Shown here: positions 39,795 through 48,152 of the stretch, piece by piece
How positions within the stretch are numbered: the first letter of the stretch is position 1
Layout of the letters: every line of letters begins with the position of its first letter
Assembly (NCBI RefSeq): GCF_003945385.1
Contig: NZ_AP018920.1
Location: 4,650,001-4,714,000 of the forward strand
Direction: 5' to 3'
DNA length: 64,000 bases
Source of the DNA: Pseudonocardia autotrophica
GTDB lineage: Bacteria > Actinomycetota > Actinomycetes > Mycobacteriales > Pseudonocardiaceae
Program-made: the position numbers and the translations under genes
Notes under the pieces: generated by a model
Seen by the model: only the letters and a program-made list of their open reading frames with translations
Databases searched by the model: none
What the model was told of the DNA's origin: nothing

Positions 39795-40918
39795 TCACAG
39801 GAGGAACGGCCGCCGTCGAGTTCATCGGCATGATCGGGACCCAGGAGGTCTCCGAGATCCGGCCCGCGACCGGCCCGCTGATCGACCGCGCCGCGGTGCG
39901 CGGGTTCGCCGCCGCGCACGAGGAGGCGGGCTTCGACAAGGTGCTGGTCGGCCACTCGTCGTCCACCCCGGACGGCTTGCAGGTCGCCGCCTACGCCGCC
40001 GCGCACTCCGAGCGGCTCGGGTTCCTGGTCGCGCACCGGCCCGGGTTCACCGCGCCGACCCTCGCCGCCCGCCAGTACGCGACGCTGGACCACTTCACCG
40101 GCGGCGGCCGGGTCGCGATGCACGTCATCTCCGGCGGCAGCGACGTCGACCAGCGGCGCGACGGCGACTGGCTGGACAAGGAGGAGCGCTACTCCCGCAC
40201 CGACGAGTACCTCTCGGTCGTGCGCCGCTCCTGGACCGAGCCGGACGCGTTCGACCACCACGGCGAGCACTACCGGGTCGCCGGCGTCCGCCAGGAGGTC
40301 CGTCCGCTCTCGTCGATCCCGGTGTACTTCGGCGGCTCGTCCGAGGCGGCCTACCGGGTCGGCGGGCGGCACGCCGACGTGTTCGCGCTGTGGGGTGAGC
40401 CACTGGCCGGGACGGCCGAGCAGATCGCCCGCGTCCGGGACGCCGCGCACGCGGCCGGGCGCACCGAGGCACCGCGGATCAGCGTGTCGTTCCGGCCGAT
40501 CCTGGGTGACACCGAGGAGCAGGCGTGGGCCAGGGCCCGCGACGTACACGCCCGGATCGTGGCCGCGAACGGCGGGCACGGCTCCTTCACCGGGACCCGG
40601 ATGCGTGAGGCGGGTGCCCCGGCCAACGTCGGCTCCCAGCGGCTGCTCGCCGCGGCCGCCGCCGGCGAGGTGCACGACCGCTGCCTGTGGACGGCGACGG
40701 CCGCCGCGTCCGGCGCGGCCGGGAACTCCACCGCGCTGGTCGGGACACCGGACACGGTCGCCGCCGCGCTGGCCGACTACGTCGGCATCGGGGTGAGCAC
40801 GCTGCTGATCCGCGGCTACGACCCGATCGCCGACGCCCGCCGCTACGGCAGCGAGCTGCTGCCCGCGGTGCGCGCCGAGCTCACCCGCCGGGGCAGCGCA
40901 GTGGGGGTGCCGGCGTGA
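39791..40918 (+). CDS. SsuD-like FMN-dependent alkanesulfonate monooxygenase
   Basis: A 375-aa LLM-class enzyme. SsuD-type features include EEAGFDKVLVGHSSSTPDG, LGFLVAHRPGFTAPTLAARQYATLDHFTGGGRVAMHVISGG (flavin/phosphate region), DEYLSVVRRSW and a phosphate loop IPVYFGGSSEAAYRV. It would release sulfite from an alkanesulfonate using FMNH2 and O2. GTGA overlaps tie it to the ATPase before and the Rrf2 fusion after. The FMN reductase partner is not in this operon. Confidence 0.92.
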   Translation: MITGGTAAVEFIGMIGTQEVSEIRPATGPLIDRAAVRGFAAAHEEAGFDKVLVGHSSSTPDGLQVAAYAAAHSERLGFLVAHRPGFTAPTLAARQYATLDHFTGGGRVAMHVISGGSDVDQRRDGDWLDKEERYSRTDEYLSVVRRSWTEPDAFDHHGEHYRVAGVRQEVRPLSSIPVYFGGSSEAAYRVGGRHADVFALWGEPLAGTAEQIARVRDAAHAAGRTEAPRISVSFRPILGDTEEQAWARARDVHARIVAANGGHGSFTGTRMREAGAPANVGSQRLLAAAAAGEVHDRCLWTATAAASGAAGNSTALVGTPDTVAAALADYVGIGVSTLLIRGYDPIADARRYGSELLPAVRAELTRRGSAVGVPA

Positions 40919-42030
40919 GCGCACCCGCCACCGCCACAGCCCGCTGGACGCCGGAGAGCGCGTCCCGGGGCACCGTCGTGGTGCTCGGCGGCCGCGGCGA
41001 GCACCCCGGTCTCTACGCCCGGCTCGGTCGCCGGCTGGCCGTCGACGGCTGGACGGTCGTGGCGCCCGATTCCGCTGCCGGCGACGCCGACCCGATCGCG
41101 GCGGTCGCCGCGGCCCTCGACGGCGCCACCGGTGCCAGGGTGCTGCTCGGCTCGGACACCGGGGCGTTGCGCGCCTGGGAGATCGCCGCCGAAGGCACCG
41201 TCGGGCTGGACGCGCTGGTGCTGGCCGGGTTGCCCGCCGCCGCCCCGACGACCGAGCCGCCGCGCGACCGGGCCGGCGAGCTCGACGCCCGCACCGCCTG
41301 CCCGGTGCACCGTGGCGTGCTGGAGGCCGATCCGGGGTTCCGCTGGGGCGAGATCGCCGTGCCCGCCGCGCCGGTGCCGTCCGCCGCGCTGCCCGAGGTA
41401 CCGGTGCTGTGGCTGCACGGCGACGCCGACGTCGTCGCCCCGGTCGCCGCGGTGCGGGCGCTCGTGCGGGCGGCCGACGAGCTCGCCGTCGTCGCCGACG
41501 GGGTGCACGACGTGCTCAACGACCAGTTCCACCGGATCGTCGCCGCCCGCCTGGTGCTGTTCCTGGAGAAGGTCGCCAAGGGGGCGACGTTCGTCGCCCC
41601 GGAGGCGGAGGCCGCGGCGCGCACCCGGCGGGCCGCACCGCTGAACGTGTCCGCCCGGCTCGACCACGCGCTGCGGGCACTGGCCGAGCTGGCCACGGCG
41701 GCCGGCGACGACGGCCAGGGCACCGTCACCTGCGAGACCATCGCCCGTACCCGCGGGATCCCGCTGAACTCGCTGGTCAACATCATGCTGCAGCTGCGCC
41801 GGGCCGGGCTCGTCACCAGCAGGCGCGGCTGCGAGGGTGGCTACCGGCTCGCCCTGCCCGCCGACACGATCACCGTCGCCGACGTCGTGCGCGCCACCGA
41901 GGGTGCGCTCGCGACGGTCCGCGGCACCGGCCCGGCCGCCGCCCTCTGGGCCGATCTCGAACGCACCGTGGCCGACTTCCTGACCGGCCACACCCTGACC
42001 GCACTCACCCCGGAGCGAACCCCCCGATGA
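40915..42030 (+). CDS. Alpha/beta hydrolase-Rrf2 regulator fusion
   Basis: A 371-aa protein with two unlike parts. Residues ~18-225 look like an alpha/beta hydrolase: VVVLGGRGEHPGLYARLGRRLA, a nucleophile-elbow-like LLGSDTGALRAWE with Asp rather than Ser, VPVLWLHGDADVVAP, and His in DGVHDVLND. Residues ~243-335 are an Rrf2 winged helix: LNVSARLDHALRALAELA, CETIARTRGIPLNSLVNIMLQLRRAGLVTSRRGCEGGYRLA, ITVADVVRATEG. Rrf2 proteins include CymR and IscR. The fusion may sense a sulfur metabolite through the hydrolase-like domain. Overlaps both neighbours by 4 nt. Confidence 0.85.
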   Translation: MSAPATATARWTPESASRGTVVVLGGRGEHPGLYARLGRRLAVDGWTVVAPDSAAGDADPIAAVAAALDGATGARVLLGSDTGALRAWEIAAEGTVGLDALVLAGLPAAAPTTEPPRDRAGELDARTACPVHRGVLEADPGFRWGEIAVPAAPVPSAALPEVPVLWLHGDADVVAPVAAVRALVRAADELAVVADGVHDVLNDQFHRIVAARLVLFLEKVAKGATFVAPEAEAAARTRRAAPLNVSARLDHALRALAELATAAGDDGQGTVTCETIARTRGIPLNSLVNIMLQLRRAGLVTSRRGCEGGYRLALPADTITVADVVRATEGALATVRGTGPAAALWADLERTVADFLTGHTLTALTPERTPR

Positions 42031-42506
42031 GCAACACCGACGCCTTCCATCCCGATCTCGCACCGACCCCGGGCGATCCGCCGGCGCATGCCCGGGTGCA
42101 CCTGGTCCGCGGTGCCGACCTGTCCGCCGACACCGCCCAGACCAGCGGGATGTCGCGGCGCGAGGCCGTCAGCGGTCGGACCGTCGGCTCCCGGAAGCTG
42201 TGGACCGGCGAGACGCACGTCGCGCCGGACACCAACTCCGGCGACCACCACCACGGCGAGGCCGAGACCTCGATCTACGTGGTCAGCGGGCGTCCGCGGT
42301 TCGTCTTCCACGACGGCACCGGCGAGGTCGTGCTGCAGACCGAGCCCGGCGACTACGTGTTCGTCCCGCCCTACGTGCCGCACCGCGAGGAGAACCCCGA
42401 CCCGGACAACCCGGCCGTCGTCGTGATCTCGCGCAGCACCCAGGAGGGGATCGTCGTGAACCTTCCCTCGCTCACCCCGCTCACCGATCCGGAGCCCACA
42501 CCGTGA
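42027..42506 (+). CDS. Cupin-domain protein
   Basis: A 159-aa single-cupin protein. Motif 1 is GDHHHGEAETSIYVVSGRPRFVF (His-rich metal site) and motif 2 PGDYVFVPPYVPHREENP. It lies between the Rrf2 fusion and the terminal binding protein, with 4-nt overlaps on both sides. Role in sulfonate use is unknown. Cupins near sulfur operons include thiol dioxygenases, but this protein lacks other evidence for that activity. Confidence 0.88.
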   Translation: MSNTDAFHPDLAPTPGDPPAHARVHLVRGADLSADTAQTSGMSRREAVSGRTVGSRKLWTGETHVAPDTNSGDHHHGEAETSIYVVSGRPRFVFHDGTGEVVLQTEPGDYVFVPPYVPHREENPDPDNPAVVVISRSTQEGIVVNLPSLTPLTDPEPTP

Positions 42507-43486
42507 ACCGACTCGCGCTCCCCGCCGTGCTCGCCGCGATCGCGCTGGTCCTGACCGGCTGCGCCGGCGGCACCCCGGCCGACGACGGCGCCCCGGTCGA
42601 TCTGTCGCAGGTGACGCTGCGGGTCGGCGACCAGGCCGGCATCCAGTCGGCGGTCGTCGAGGCATCGGGCGCGCTCGACGGCGCGCCCTACACCGTCGAG
42701 TGGGCACAGTTCCCGGCGGCGGCCCCGCTGCTGGAGGCACTGCGCAGCGAGGCGATCGACATCGGCATCGCCGGTGACGCCCCGACCCTGACCGCGCTCT
42801 CCTCCACCGACAGCATCAAGATCGTGGAGGCGACCCGGTCCCCGGCACACGGCGGCCTCGCGCTGCTCGTGCCCGGCGACTCCCCGGTGCAGACGGTCGC
42901 CGACCTGCGCGGCAAGAAGGTCTCCCCCACCACCCAGGGCAGCATCGGGCACTACCTGCTGCTGCGGGCGCTGGAGGAGGCCGGGGTGCCCGCCGAGGAG
43001 GTCGAGATCTCCTTCCTGCAGCCGGTCGACGCGGCCGCGGCGCTGAACTCGGGCGCGATCGACGCGTGGTCCACCTGGGACCCGTACACCGCGGTCGCCC
43101 AGCAGGAGTCCGGCGCCCGGATCCTGCGCGACTCCGAGGGCCTGGGCACCGGCCTGACCTTCCTCGACGCCAACACCGCGGCCCTGGAGGACCCGGGCAC
43201 CCGGGCGGCGATGGCCGACTTCACCGAGCGCTACGCCACCGCCCTGCAGTGGGCGCGGGAGAACCCGGCGGAGAACGCGGCGATCTACTCCGAGCTCACC
43301 GGCCGCCCGGCCGAGGTCGCCCAGCTGATGGCCGACCGGGCACAGCGCGAGACCGAACCGCTGGACGACGCGCTGGTCACCGAGCTGCAGGAGGTCGCCG
43401 ACCGCTACGCCGACTACGGGGTGCTGCGCAGCTCGGTCGACGTCGGATCCGCGGTGGAGGATCTCGCCGCGCCGGCCGGTCGCTGA
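42503..43486 (+). CDS. Sulfonate-type ABC substrate-binding lipoprotein
   Basis: A 327-aa SsuA-type protein. Signal peptide with lipobox LTGC (Cys about 20). The mature protein has VTLRVGDQAGIQSAVVEASG, APLLEALRSEAIDIGIAGDAPTLTAL, LRGKKVSPTTQGSIGHYLLLRALEEAG and GAIDAWSTWDPYTAVAQ. It is the last gene of the operon, unlike the first sulfonate unit where the binding protein leads. The GTG start overlaps the cupin stop (GTGA). Confidence 0.92.
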   Translation: MNRLALPAVLAAIALVLTGCAGGTPADDGAPVDLSQVTLRVGDQAGIQSAVVEASGALDGAPYTVEWAQFPAAAPLLEALRSEAIDIGIAGDAPTLTALSSTDSIKIVEATRSPAHGGLALLVPGDSPVQTVADLRGKKVSPTTQGSIGHYLLLRALEEAGVPAEEVEISFLQPVDAAAALNSGAIDAWSTWDPYTAVAQQESGARILRDSEGLGTGLTFLDANTAALEDPGTRAAMADFTERYATALQWARENPAENAAIYSELTGRPAEVAQLMADRAQRETEPLDDALVTELQEVADRYADYGVLRSSVDVGSAVEDLAAPAGR

Positions 43487-43530
43487 GCAATGGCCGGTGA
43501 CCGGGTCTGGACAGTCGTCAAGTAAATTCA

Positions 43531-43542
43531 GGACAGCTGTCC
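43531..43542. promoter_or_regulatory. GGACAGCTGTCC palindrome
   Basis: A perfect 12-bp palindrome in the 170-bp gap between two convergent genes. It stands in AT-richer sequence just before the terminator hairpin. It could be part of termination rather than an operator, because no gene starts here. Confidence 0.25.
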
Positions 43543-43549
43543 AGGCCCC

Positions 43550-43574
43550 CCGGTGCCGGGATCCGCGGCACCGG
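43550..43574. terminator. Hairpin terminator between convergent genes
   Basis: 9-bp CCGGTGCCG/CGGCACCGG stem with 7-nt loop, 64 nt after the binding-protein stop and 84 nt before the monooxygenase stop. Confidence 0.65.
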
Positions 43575-43657
43575 AGGGCGGCCGGAGGTCCCCCCGGGCC
43601 CACACCGGCGGCCCGTGTGTTCCGGGGGGATGCGCGGTCCGCCGGTGGCCCGCGCCG

Positions 43658-45484
43658 CTACGACAGGTGGTGCCGCTCCTGCAGCGCGTACACCGGCGTC
43701 GGGATGCCCGCCTCCCGGGCCTTGAGCTGCAGCGCCAGGTACAGCGAGTAGAACCGGCTCTGGTGCAGGTTCCCGCCGTGGAACCACAGGTTCGGCTGCT
43801 GGGTGGGCTTCCACATGTTGCGCTGCTCGCCCTCCCAGGGTCCCGGGTCCTTGGTGGTGTCCGACCCGAGTCCCCAGACCTTGCCGACCGCATCCGCGAT
43901 CTCCTGGCCGACGATGTCGGCGGCCAGCCCGTTCATCGAGCCGTAGCCGGTCGCGAACACCACAAGATCGGCCTCGAGCTCGGCGCCGCCGTCCGGCCCG
44001 TCGAGCCGCACGCCCTTCTCGGTGAACTCGGTGACCTGGCCCTTGGCCAGCTTCACCCGGCCGTCGGCGACCAGCTCGGCGGCACCGACGTCGATGTAGT
44101 AGCCGGAGCCGCGACGCAGGTACTTCATGAACAGGCCGGAGTCGTCGTCACCGAAGTCGAGATCGAACCCGGCATCGGTGAGCCGCCGGTAGAAGTCGGC
44201 GTCGACCTCGCGGGTCTTGTCGTAGATCGGCTTCTGGAAGGTGTGCATGATCCGGTACGGCAGCGACGCGAAGATCATGTCGGCGGTGTGGGTGTCGATC
44301 CCGTTCGCGACCGCGCGCTCCGAGTAGAGATCGCCCAGGCCCAGATCCATCAGGGTGTCCGACTTGATGATGTGGGTGGAGGACCGCTGCACCATCGTGA
44401 CGTCGGCGCCGACCTCCCAGAGCGCCCCGCAGATGTCGAACGCCGAGTTGTTCGACCCGACGACGACGACCTTCTTCCCCTTGTAGGCGTCCGGGCCCGG
44501 GTGCTGTGACGAGTGCTGGACCTCGCCGGCGAATCGCTCCCGGCCCGGCAACGTCGGGATGTTCGGCTTCCCCGACACCCCGAGCGCGAACACCAGCTGC
44601 CGCGGGCGCAGCGTGATCTCCTCGCCGTCCCGGTCGACGACCAGATCCCAGCGGCCGCTCGCGTCGTCGTAGGTGGCCGAGCGCGCGGTCGTCGATCCCC
44701 AGTAGTTCAGCTCCATGATCCGGGTGTAGAACTCCAGCCAGTCGCCGATCTTGTCCTTCGGCGCGAACACCGGCCAGTTCTCCGGGAACTTCAGGTAGGG
44801 CAGGTGGTCGTACCAGACCGGGTCGTGCAGGGCGAGGCTCTTGTAGCGCTTGCGCCAGGAGTCGCCGGGGCGCTCGTTGCGCTCGACGATGATCGCCGGG
44901 ACGCCGAGCTGACGCAGCCGCGCACCCAGCGCGATCCCGCCCTGGCCGCCGCCGACGATCACGACCTCCGGATCGCGGGTGCGGCCCAGCTCGGACAGCT
45001 CCTGCTCGCGCTGTTCCTTCCAGGTCACCCGGTTCGGGTTGGGGCCGTGCTCGGTGCCGAACGGCCGGTTCTCCCCGCGCGGCTCCTCGTGGCCCTTCAG
45101 CTCGTCGAGGGTGGTGAGGAAGGTCCAGGCCCGCGGCCCGCCGTCGCCGGAGACCAGCCGGGCGTGCCCGGATCCCCGGCCGACCGCCGTCTCGAAGGAG
45201 AACCAGACGTCGGTGACCCCGCCGGCCTCGGTGGGCTCCGCGGTGATCGTCCAGTTCGACGGGTCGGCACCGTCCAGGGTGTGGGTCAGCAGGTCGCGGA
45301 CGCCGTCGTGGTGTTCGACGGTCGTCAGGTTCCAGGTGAAGGCGACCAGATCGCGCCAGTAGCTCTCGTCGGCGAACAGGGCGACGGCCCGGTCGACGTC
45401 GCGGGCGGCGAGCGCGTCGCCGAACGCGGTCATCCAGGTCTGCGCCGTGTCGCGCACCGCGGACTTCTCGAGTGTCTCGGTCAC
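43658..45484 (-). CDS. NAD(P)/FAD-dependent monooxygenase with N-terminal SnoaL-like domain
   Basis: A 608-aa protein. Residues ~10-140 resemble an NTF2/SnoaL fold (WMTAFGDALAARDVDRAVALFADESYWRDL). From ~180 a flavin monooxygenase follows: VVIVGGGQGGIALGARLRQLG (FAD), RPGDSWRKRYKSLALHDP, VVVVGSNNSAFDICGALWEVG (NADPH, with Asn in place of the third Gly) and FATGYGSMNGL. The fusion is common in actinobacterial flavin monooxygenases. Substrate unknown. GTG 45484 follows AGGAGG by 6 nt. Confidence 0.9.
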   Translation of the reverse strand: MTETLEKSAVRDTAQTWMTAFGDALAARDVDRAVALFADESYWRDLVAFTWNLTTVEHHDGVRDLLTHTLDGADPSNWTITAEPTEAGGVTDVWFSFETAVGRGSGHARLVSGDGGPRAWTFLTTLDELKGHEEPRGENRPFGTEHGPNPNRVTWKEQREQELSELGRTRDPEVVIVGGGQGGIALGARLRQLGVPAIIVERNERPGDSWRKRYKSLALHDPVWYDHLPYLKFPENWPVFAPKDKIGDWLEFYTRIMELNYWGSTTARSATYDDASGRWDLVVDRDGEEITLRPRQLVFALGVSGKPNIPTLPGRERFAGEVQHSSQHPGPDAYKGKKVVVVGSNNSAFDICGALWEVGADVTMVQRSSTHIIKSDTLMDLGLGDLYSERAVANGIDTHTADMIFASLPYRIMHTFQKPIYDKTREVDADFYRRLTDAGFDLDFGDDDSGLFMKYLRRGSGYYIDVGAAELVADGRVKLAKGQVTEFTEKGVRLDGPDGGAELEADLVVFATGYGSMNGLAADIVGQEIADAVGKVWGLGSDTTKDPGPWEGEQRNMWKPTQQPNLWFHGGNLHQSRFYSLYLALQLKAREAGIPTPVYALQERHHLS

Positions 45485-45770
45485 GTCGGGCCTCCTGCGA
45501 GCGGGTTCGCCACGACCGCGGCGGTGCTCGCCGTTCCGCGCCACGGTCGTCGGGGCAACGAGTGCAGTGAACACCACCCGAAGGGCCCGGCGACACGGTT
45601 GCGGCGAGGTTGCAAACGCTGCGCGGAACCGTTGCGGTGCGTCATGCTCGCACCCGCGCAGCTCGCTCCCGGACCGTCCGGCGGCGATCGCCCGGCCCCG
45701 CTGCGCCGGCCGCGCCGTGACCAGGGCGTCCCGGTGCCCGACACCCCTGCCACAGGAAGTGCAGCAGCTC

Positions 45771-47153
45771 ATGAGCAGTGACGCTTCGGATCGGACCCCC
45801 ACGGAACCGCTGCTCCCGCCGACCGGGCGGCACCGGTTCCGCAGCCTCGGTCCCGGTCTGCTGGCCGCGGCGACCGGCGTCGGGGCAGGCGACCTGGTCG
45901 CCACGATGATCGCCGGCGCGCAGTACGGCACCGCGCTGCTGTGGGCCGCCGTGCTCGGCACCGTCCTGAAGCTGGCGCTCGGCGAGGGCGTCGGGCGCTG
46001 GCATCTGGCATCGGGTTCCACGCTGCTCGACGGCTGGCGCAGGCTCGGGCGCTGGGCGACCAGCTTCTTCGCCGCCTACATCGTCATCTGGGGCTTCGTG
46101 TACGGGGCGACCGCGATGTCCGCGGTCGGGCTCCCGCTGAACGCACTGTTCGGCGGCCTGTCCGTGCGGTACTGGGCGATGATCGCCGGCGTGGTCGGCC
46201 TCGCGCTGGTCTGGGCGCAGCGCTACCACGTGTTCGAGAAGTTCATGACCGTGCTGGTCCTGATCAAGTTCGTGTCCGTGGTGTCGGTGGCCGTGCTGGT
46301 CACCCCGGACCTCGGCGACCTGGCGAGCGGGCTGGTGCCGCGGCTGCCCGAGGGCTCGGTCGTCTACGTGCTCGGCCTGATCGGTGGTGTCGGCGGGACC
46401 ATCACGATGGCCGCATACGGCTACTGGATGTTCGCCAAGGGCTGGAAGGGCACCGGCTGGCTGTCGATGATGCGCCTCGACAACGCCGTCGGGTACGTGA
46501 TGACCGGCATCTTCGTGGTCGCGATGCTGATCGTCGGTTCGACGATGCTGCTCGGCCAGGACCTCACCGAGAACGACCGCGGCCTGCTCACCCTGGGCGA
46601 GGCGCTCGGCGAGAGCTACGGCGAGTGGGCCCGGTTGCTGTTCCTGTTCGGGTTCCTCGCGGTCACCTCCAGCTCGCTGCTCGGCGTCTGGAACGGGGTC
46701 AGCCTGCTGTTCGCCGACATGGTCCGCACGCTGCGGCTACCGCACGGCAGGGCCGCCGACGTCATCGGCAACGACGCGGCGGTCGGCGCCGCCGCGAGCA
46801 CCTCGGCGGCCGGTGCCGTCGCGGCCCCGGAGACCGAGCGGGAACGTTCCAGCGCGTTCGTCGCGACCGAGGTCGAGCGTTCGCTGCCGTTCCGCGGCTA
46901 CCTGCTGTGGCTGACGATCCCGCCGATGATGCTGCTGTTCATCGATCGCCCGTTCGGGCTCACCCTGGTGTACGGCGTGCTCGGGTCGGTGTTCATGCCG
47001 TTCCTCGCGATCACCCTGATGCTGCTGCTCAACTCGAAGCGGGTCCCGGCGCAGGGGCGCTCGCGGTGGCTGTCGAACACGCTGCTCGGTGCATCGTCGG
47101 CGCTGTTCCTCACGCTCCTGGTGACCGACATCTACCAGCGTGTCGCGGGCTGA
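45771..47153 (+). CDS. Nramp-family transporter with non-canonical metal-site motifs
   Basis: A 460-aa protein with about 11 helices and an Nramp-like N-terminus (LGPGLLAAATGVGAGDLVATMIAGAQYG). Helix 1 carries GAGD where classical Nramp proteins have DPGN, and helix 6 reads GTITMAAYGYWMF instead of the MPH motif. A Ser/Ala/Glu-rich cytoplasmic loop (about residues 325-365) interrupts the C-terminal helices. The changed ligands suggest a substrate other than Mn2+/Fe2+, or loss of metal transport. AGGAAG lies 14 nt before the ATG. It stands alone. Confidence 0.85.
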   Translation: MSSDASDRTPTEPLLPPTGRHRFRSLGPGLLAAATGVGAGDLVATMIAGAQYGTALLWAAVLGTVLKLALGEGVGRWHLASGSTLLDGWRRLGRWATSFFAAYIVIWGFVYGATAMSAVGLPLNALFGGLSVRYWAMIAGVVGLALVWAQRYHVFEKFMTVLVLIKFVSVVSVAVLVTPDLGDLASGLVPRLPEGSVVYVLGLIGGVGGTITMAAYGYWMFAKGWKGTGWLSMMRLDNAVGYVMTGIFVVAMLIVGSTMLLGQDLTENDRGLLTLGEALGESYGEWARLLFLFGFLAVTSSSLLGVWNGVSLLFADMVRTLRLPHGRAADVIGNDAAVGAAASTSAAGAVAAPETERERSSAFVATEVERSLPFRGYLLWLTIPPMMLLFIDRPFGLTLVYGVLGSVFMPFLAITLMLLLNSKRVPAQGRSRWLSNTLLGASSALFLTLLVTDIYQRVAG

Positions 47154-47170
47154 CGCTCCCACTCCCCCGC

Positions 47171-47246
47171 TCAGCTCGGGTCCGGGCGGGGCGGCGCCCG
47201 AACCCCCTCTTCAGCTCAGGTCCGGGCGCGGTGGCGTCCGCTCCCC
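47171..47246 (-). repeat. 40-bp-period duplication of a gene 3' end
   Basis: 47211-47246 (the last codons of the DUF1684 gene) and 47171-47206 match at about 30 of 36 positions. The outside copy would still read PPRPDPS followed by a stop, like the in-gene PPRPDLS stop. It looks like an old tandem duplication of the gene end. Confidence 0.65.
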
Positions 47247-48113
47247 GGCCTCGATCGCGACGTCGAGGGTGTTGCCGGCGGGCGGCAGCGGGCAGGTCGC
47301 GTGGGCGGTGAAGGCGCAGGGCAGGTTCACCGTCCGGTTGAGGTCGAGGATCACGGCACCGTCGGCGCCCGGATCGGCGGCGGTCAGGATCCGGCCGCCG
47401 CCGTAGGTCTCCCGGCCCGAGGTGGCGTCGCGGAAGTGCAGCGACAGGCCGCCGTCCTTGCCGGCCAGCGCGACCAGCCGCCGGGTGGCACCGCCGTGCT
47501 CGAACTCGACCTCACCGACCGCGGTCGGGAAGTGCTGCAGGCCCTCGACGACCGCGTCCACGGTGATCCGGCGCGGCTCGGCGTAGGCGGTGAACCGGCC
47601 GGTCACGACGGCATCCGGATCGAAGTCCCAGGTGGGGACGCCGTCGAAGGCGGTCCGGGTGATCGCCTGCGGATCGCGCACCCGCAGTGCGTAGCCGTCG
47701 GTGCGGCGGGCGATCTCGACGACCCGCTCCCCCACCGTCACCATCGCGCCGGGCGCGCCGTCGACCGGACGGACCTGCGCGGTGCCGTCCAGCGGCTGCC
47801 CGGCACCGGGCAGGACGACGCCGTCGGACGCGGCTGCGGTGATCTCGACGGTGTCGGCGTCGGCGATCCGCCAGGTTCCCGGCAGCGACCCGACGGTGCC
47901 GGGACCGTCGTCGAGCCAGTGCAGCGCGGTCAGCGACAGCCAGCCGTGCGGTGCGCGGAGCAGCTCCTCCCGCTCGGCCCGCCAGGCCGCGTGCGCACCC
48001 GCAGCAGTCGCCGCCGCTGTTCCCGTGGCCGCCGCTGTGGTCCCTGCGTCCGCCGCCGTGAACCCTGTGTCCGCCCCTGTGTCTGCCGCTGCGTCCGCCG
48101 TGTTCGCCGTCAT
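47211..48113 (-). CDS. DUF1684 protein
   Basis: A 300-aa protein. The DUF1684 core runs from WRAEREELLRAPHGWLSLTALHWLDDGPGTVGS (about residue 44) to the diagnostic end ILDLNRTVNLPCAFTAHATCPLPPAGNTLDVAIEAGE. The first 40 residues are a low-complexity Ala/Thr/Asp/Gly run with no signal peptide. Function of the family is unknown; the Cys-containing NLPCAF...CPLPP segment is its most conserved part. It starts 39 nt after the transporter stop, probably one transcript. The ATG lacks a clear ribosome site; a TTG four codons upstream is an alternative. Confidence 0.85.
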   Translation of the reverse strand: MTANTADAAADTGADTGFTAADAGTTAAATGTAAATAAGAHAAWRAEREELLRAPHGWLSLTALHWLDDGPGTVGSLPGTWRIADADTVEITAAASDGVVLPGAGQPLDGTAQVRPVDGAPGAMVTVGERVVEIARRTDGYALRVRDPQAITRTAFDGVPTWDFDPDAVVTGRFTAYAEPRRITVDAVVEGLQHFPTAVGEVEFEHGGATRRLVALAGKDGGLSLHFRDATSGRETYGGGRILTAADPGADGAVILDLNRTVNLPCAFTAHATCPLPPAGNTLDVAIEAGERTPPRPDLS

Positions 48114-48152
48114 GTCCGAGGTCAACGCCGGCCGGCCCGCCGGGCTTCCCGC

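Noticed and set aside
45485..45770. GGTTGC repeats between the flavin monooxygenase and the Nramp gene
   Set aside because: Two or three short GTTGC words without clear symmetry or spacing; no basis for an operator call.
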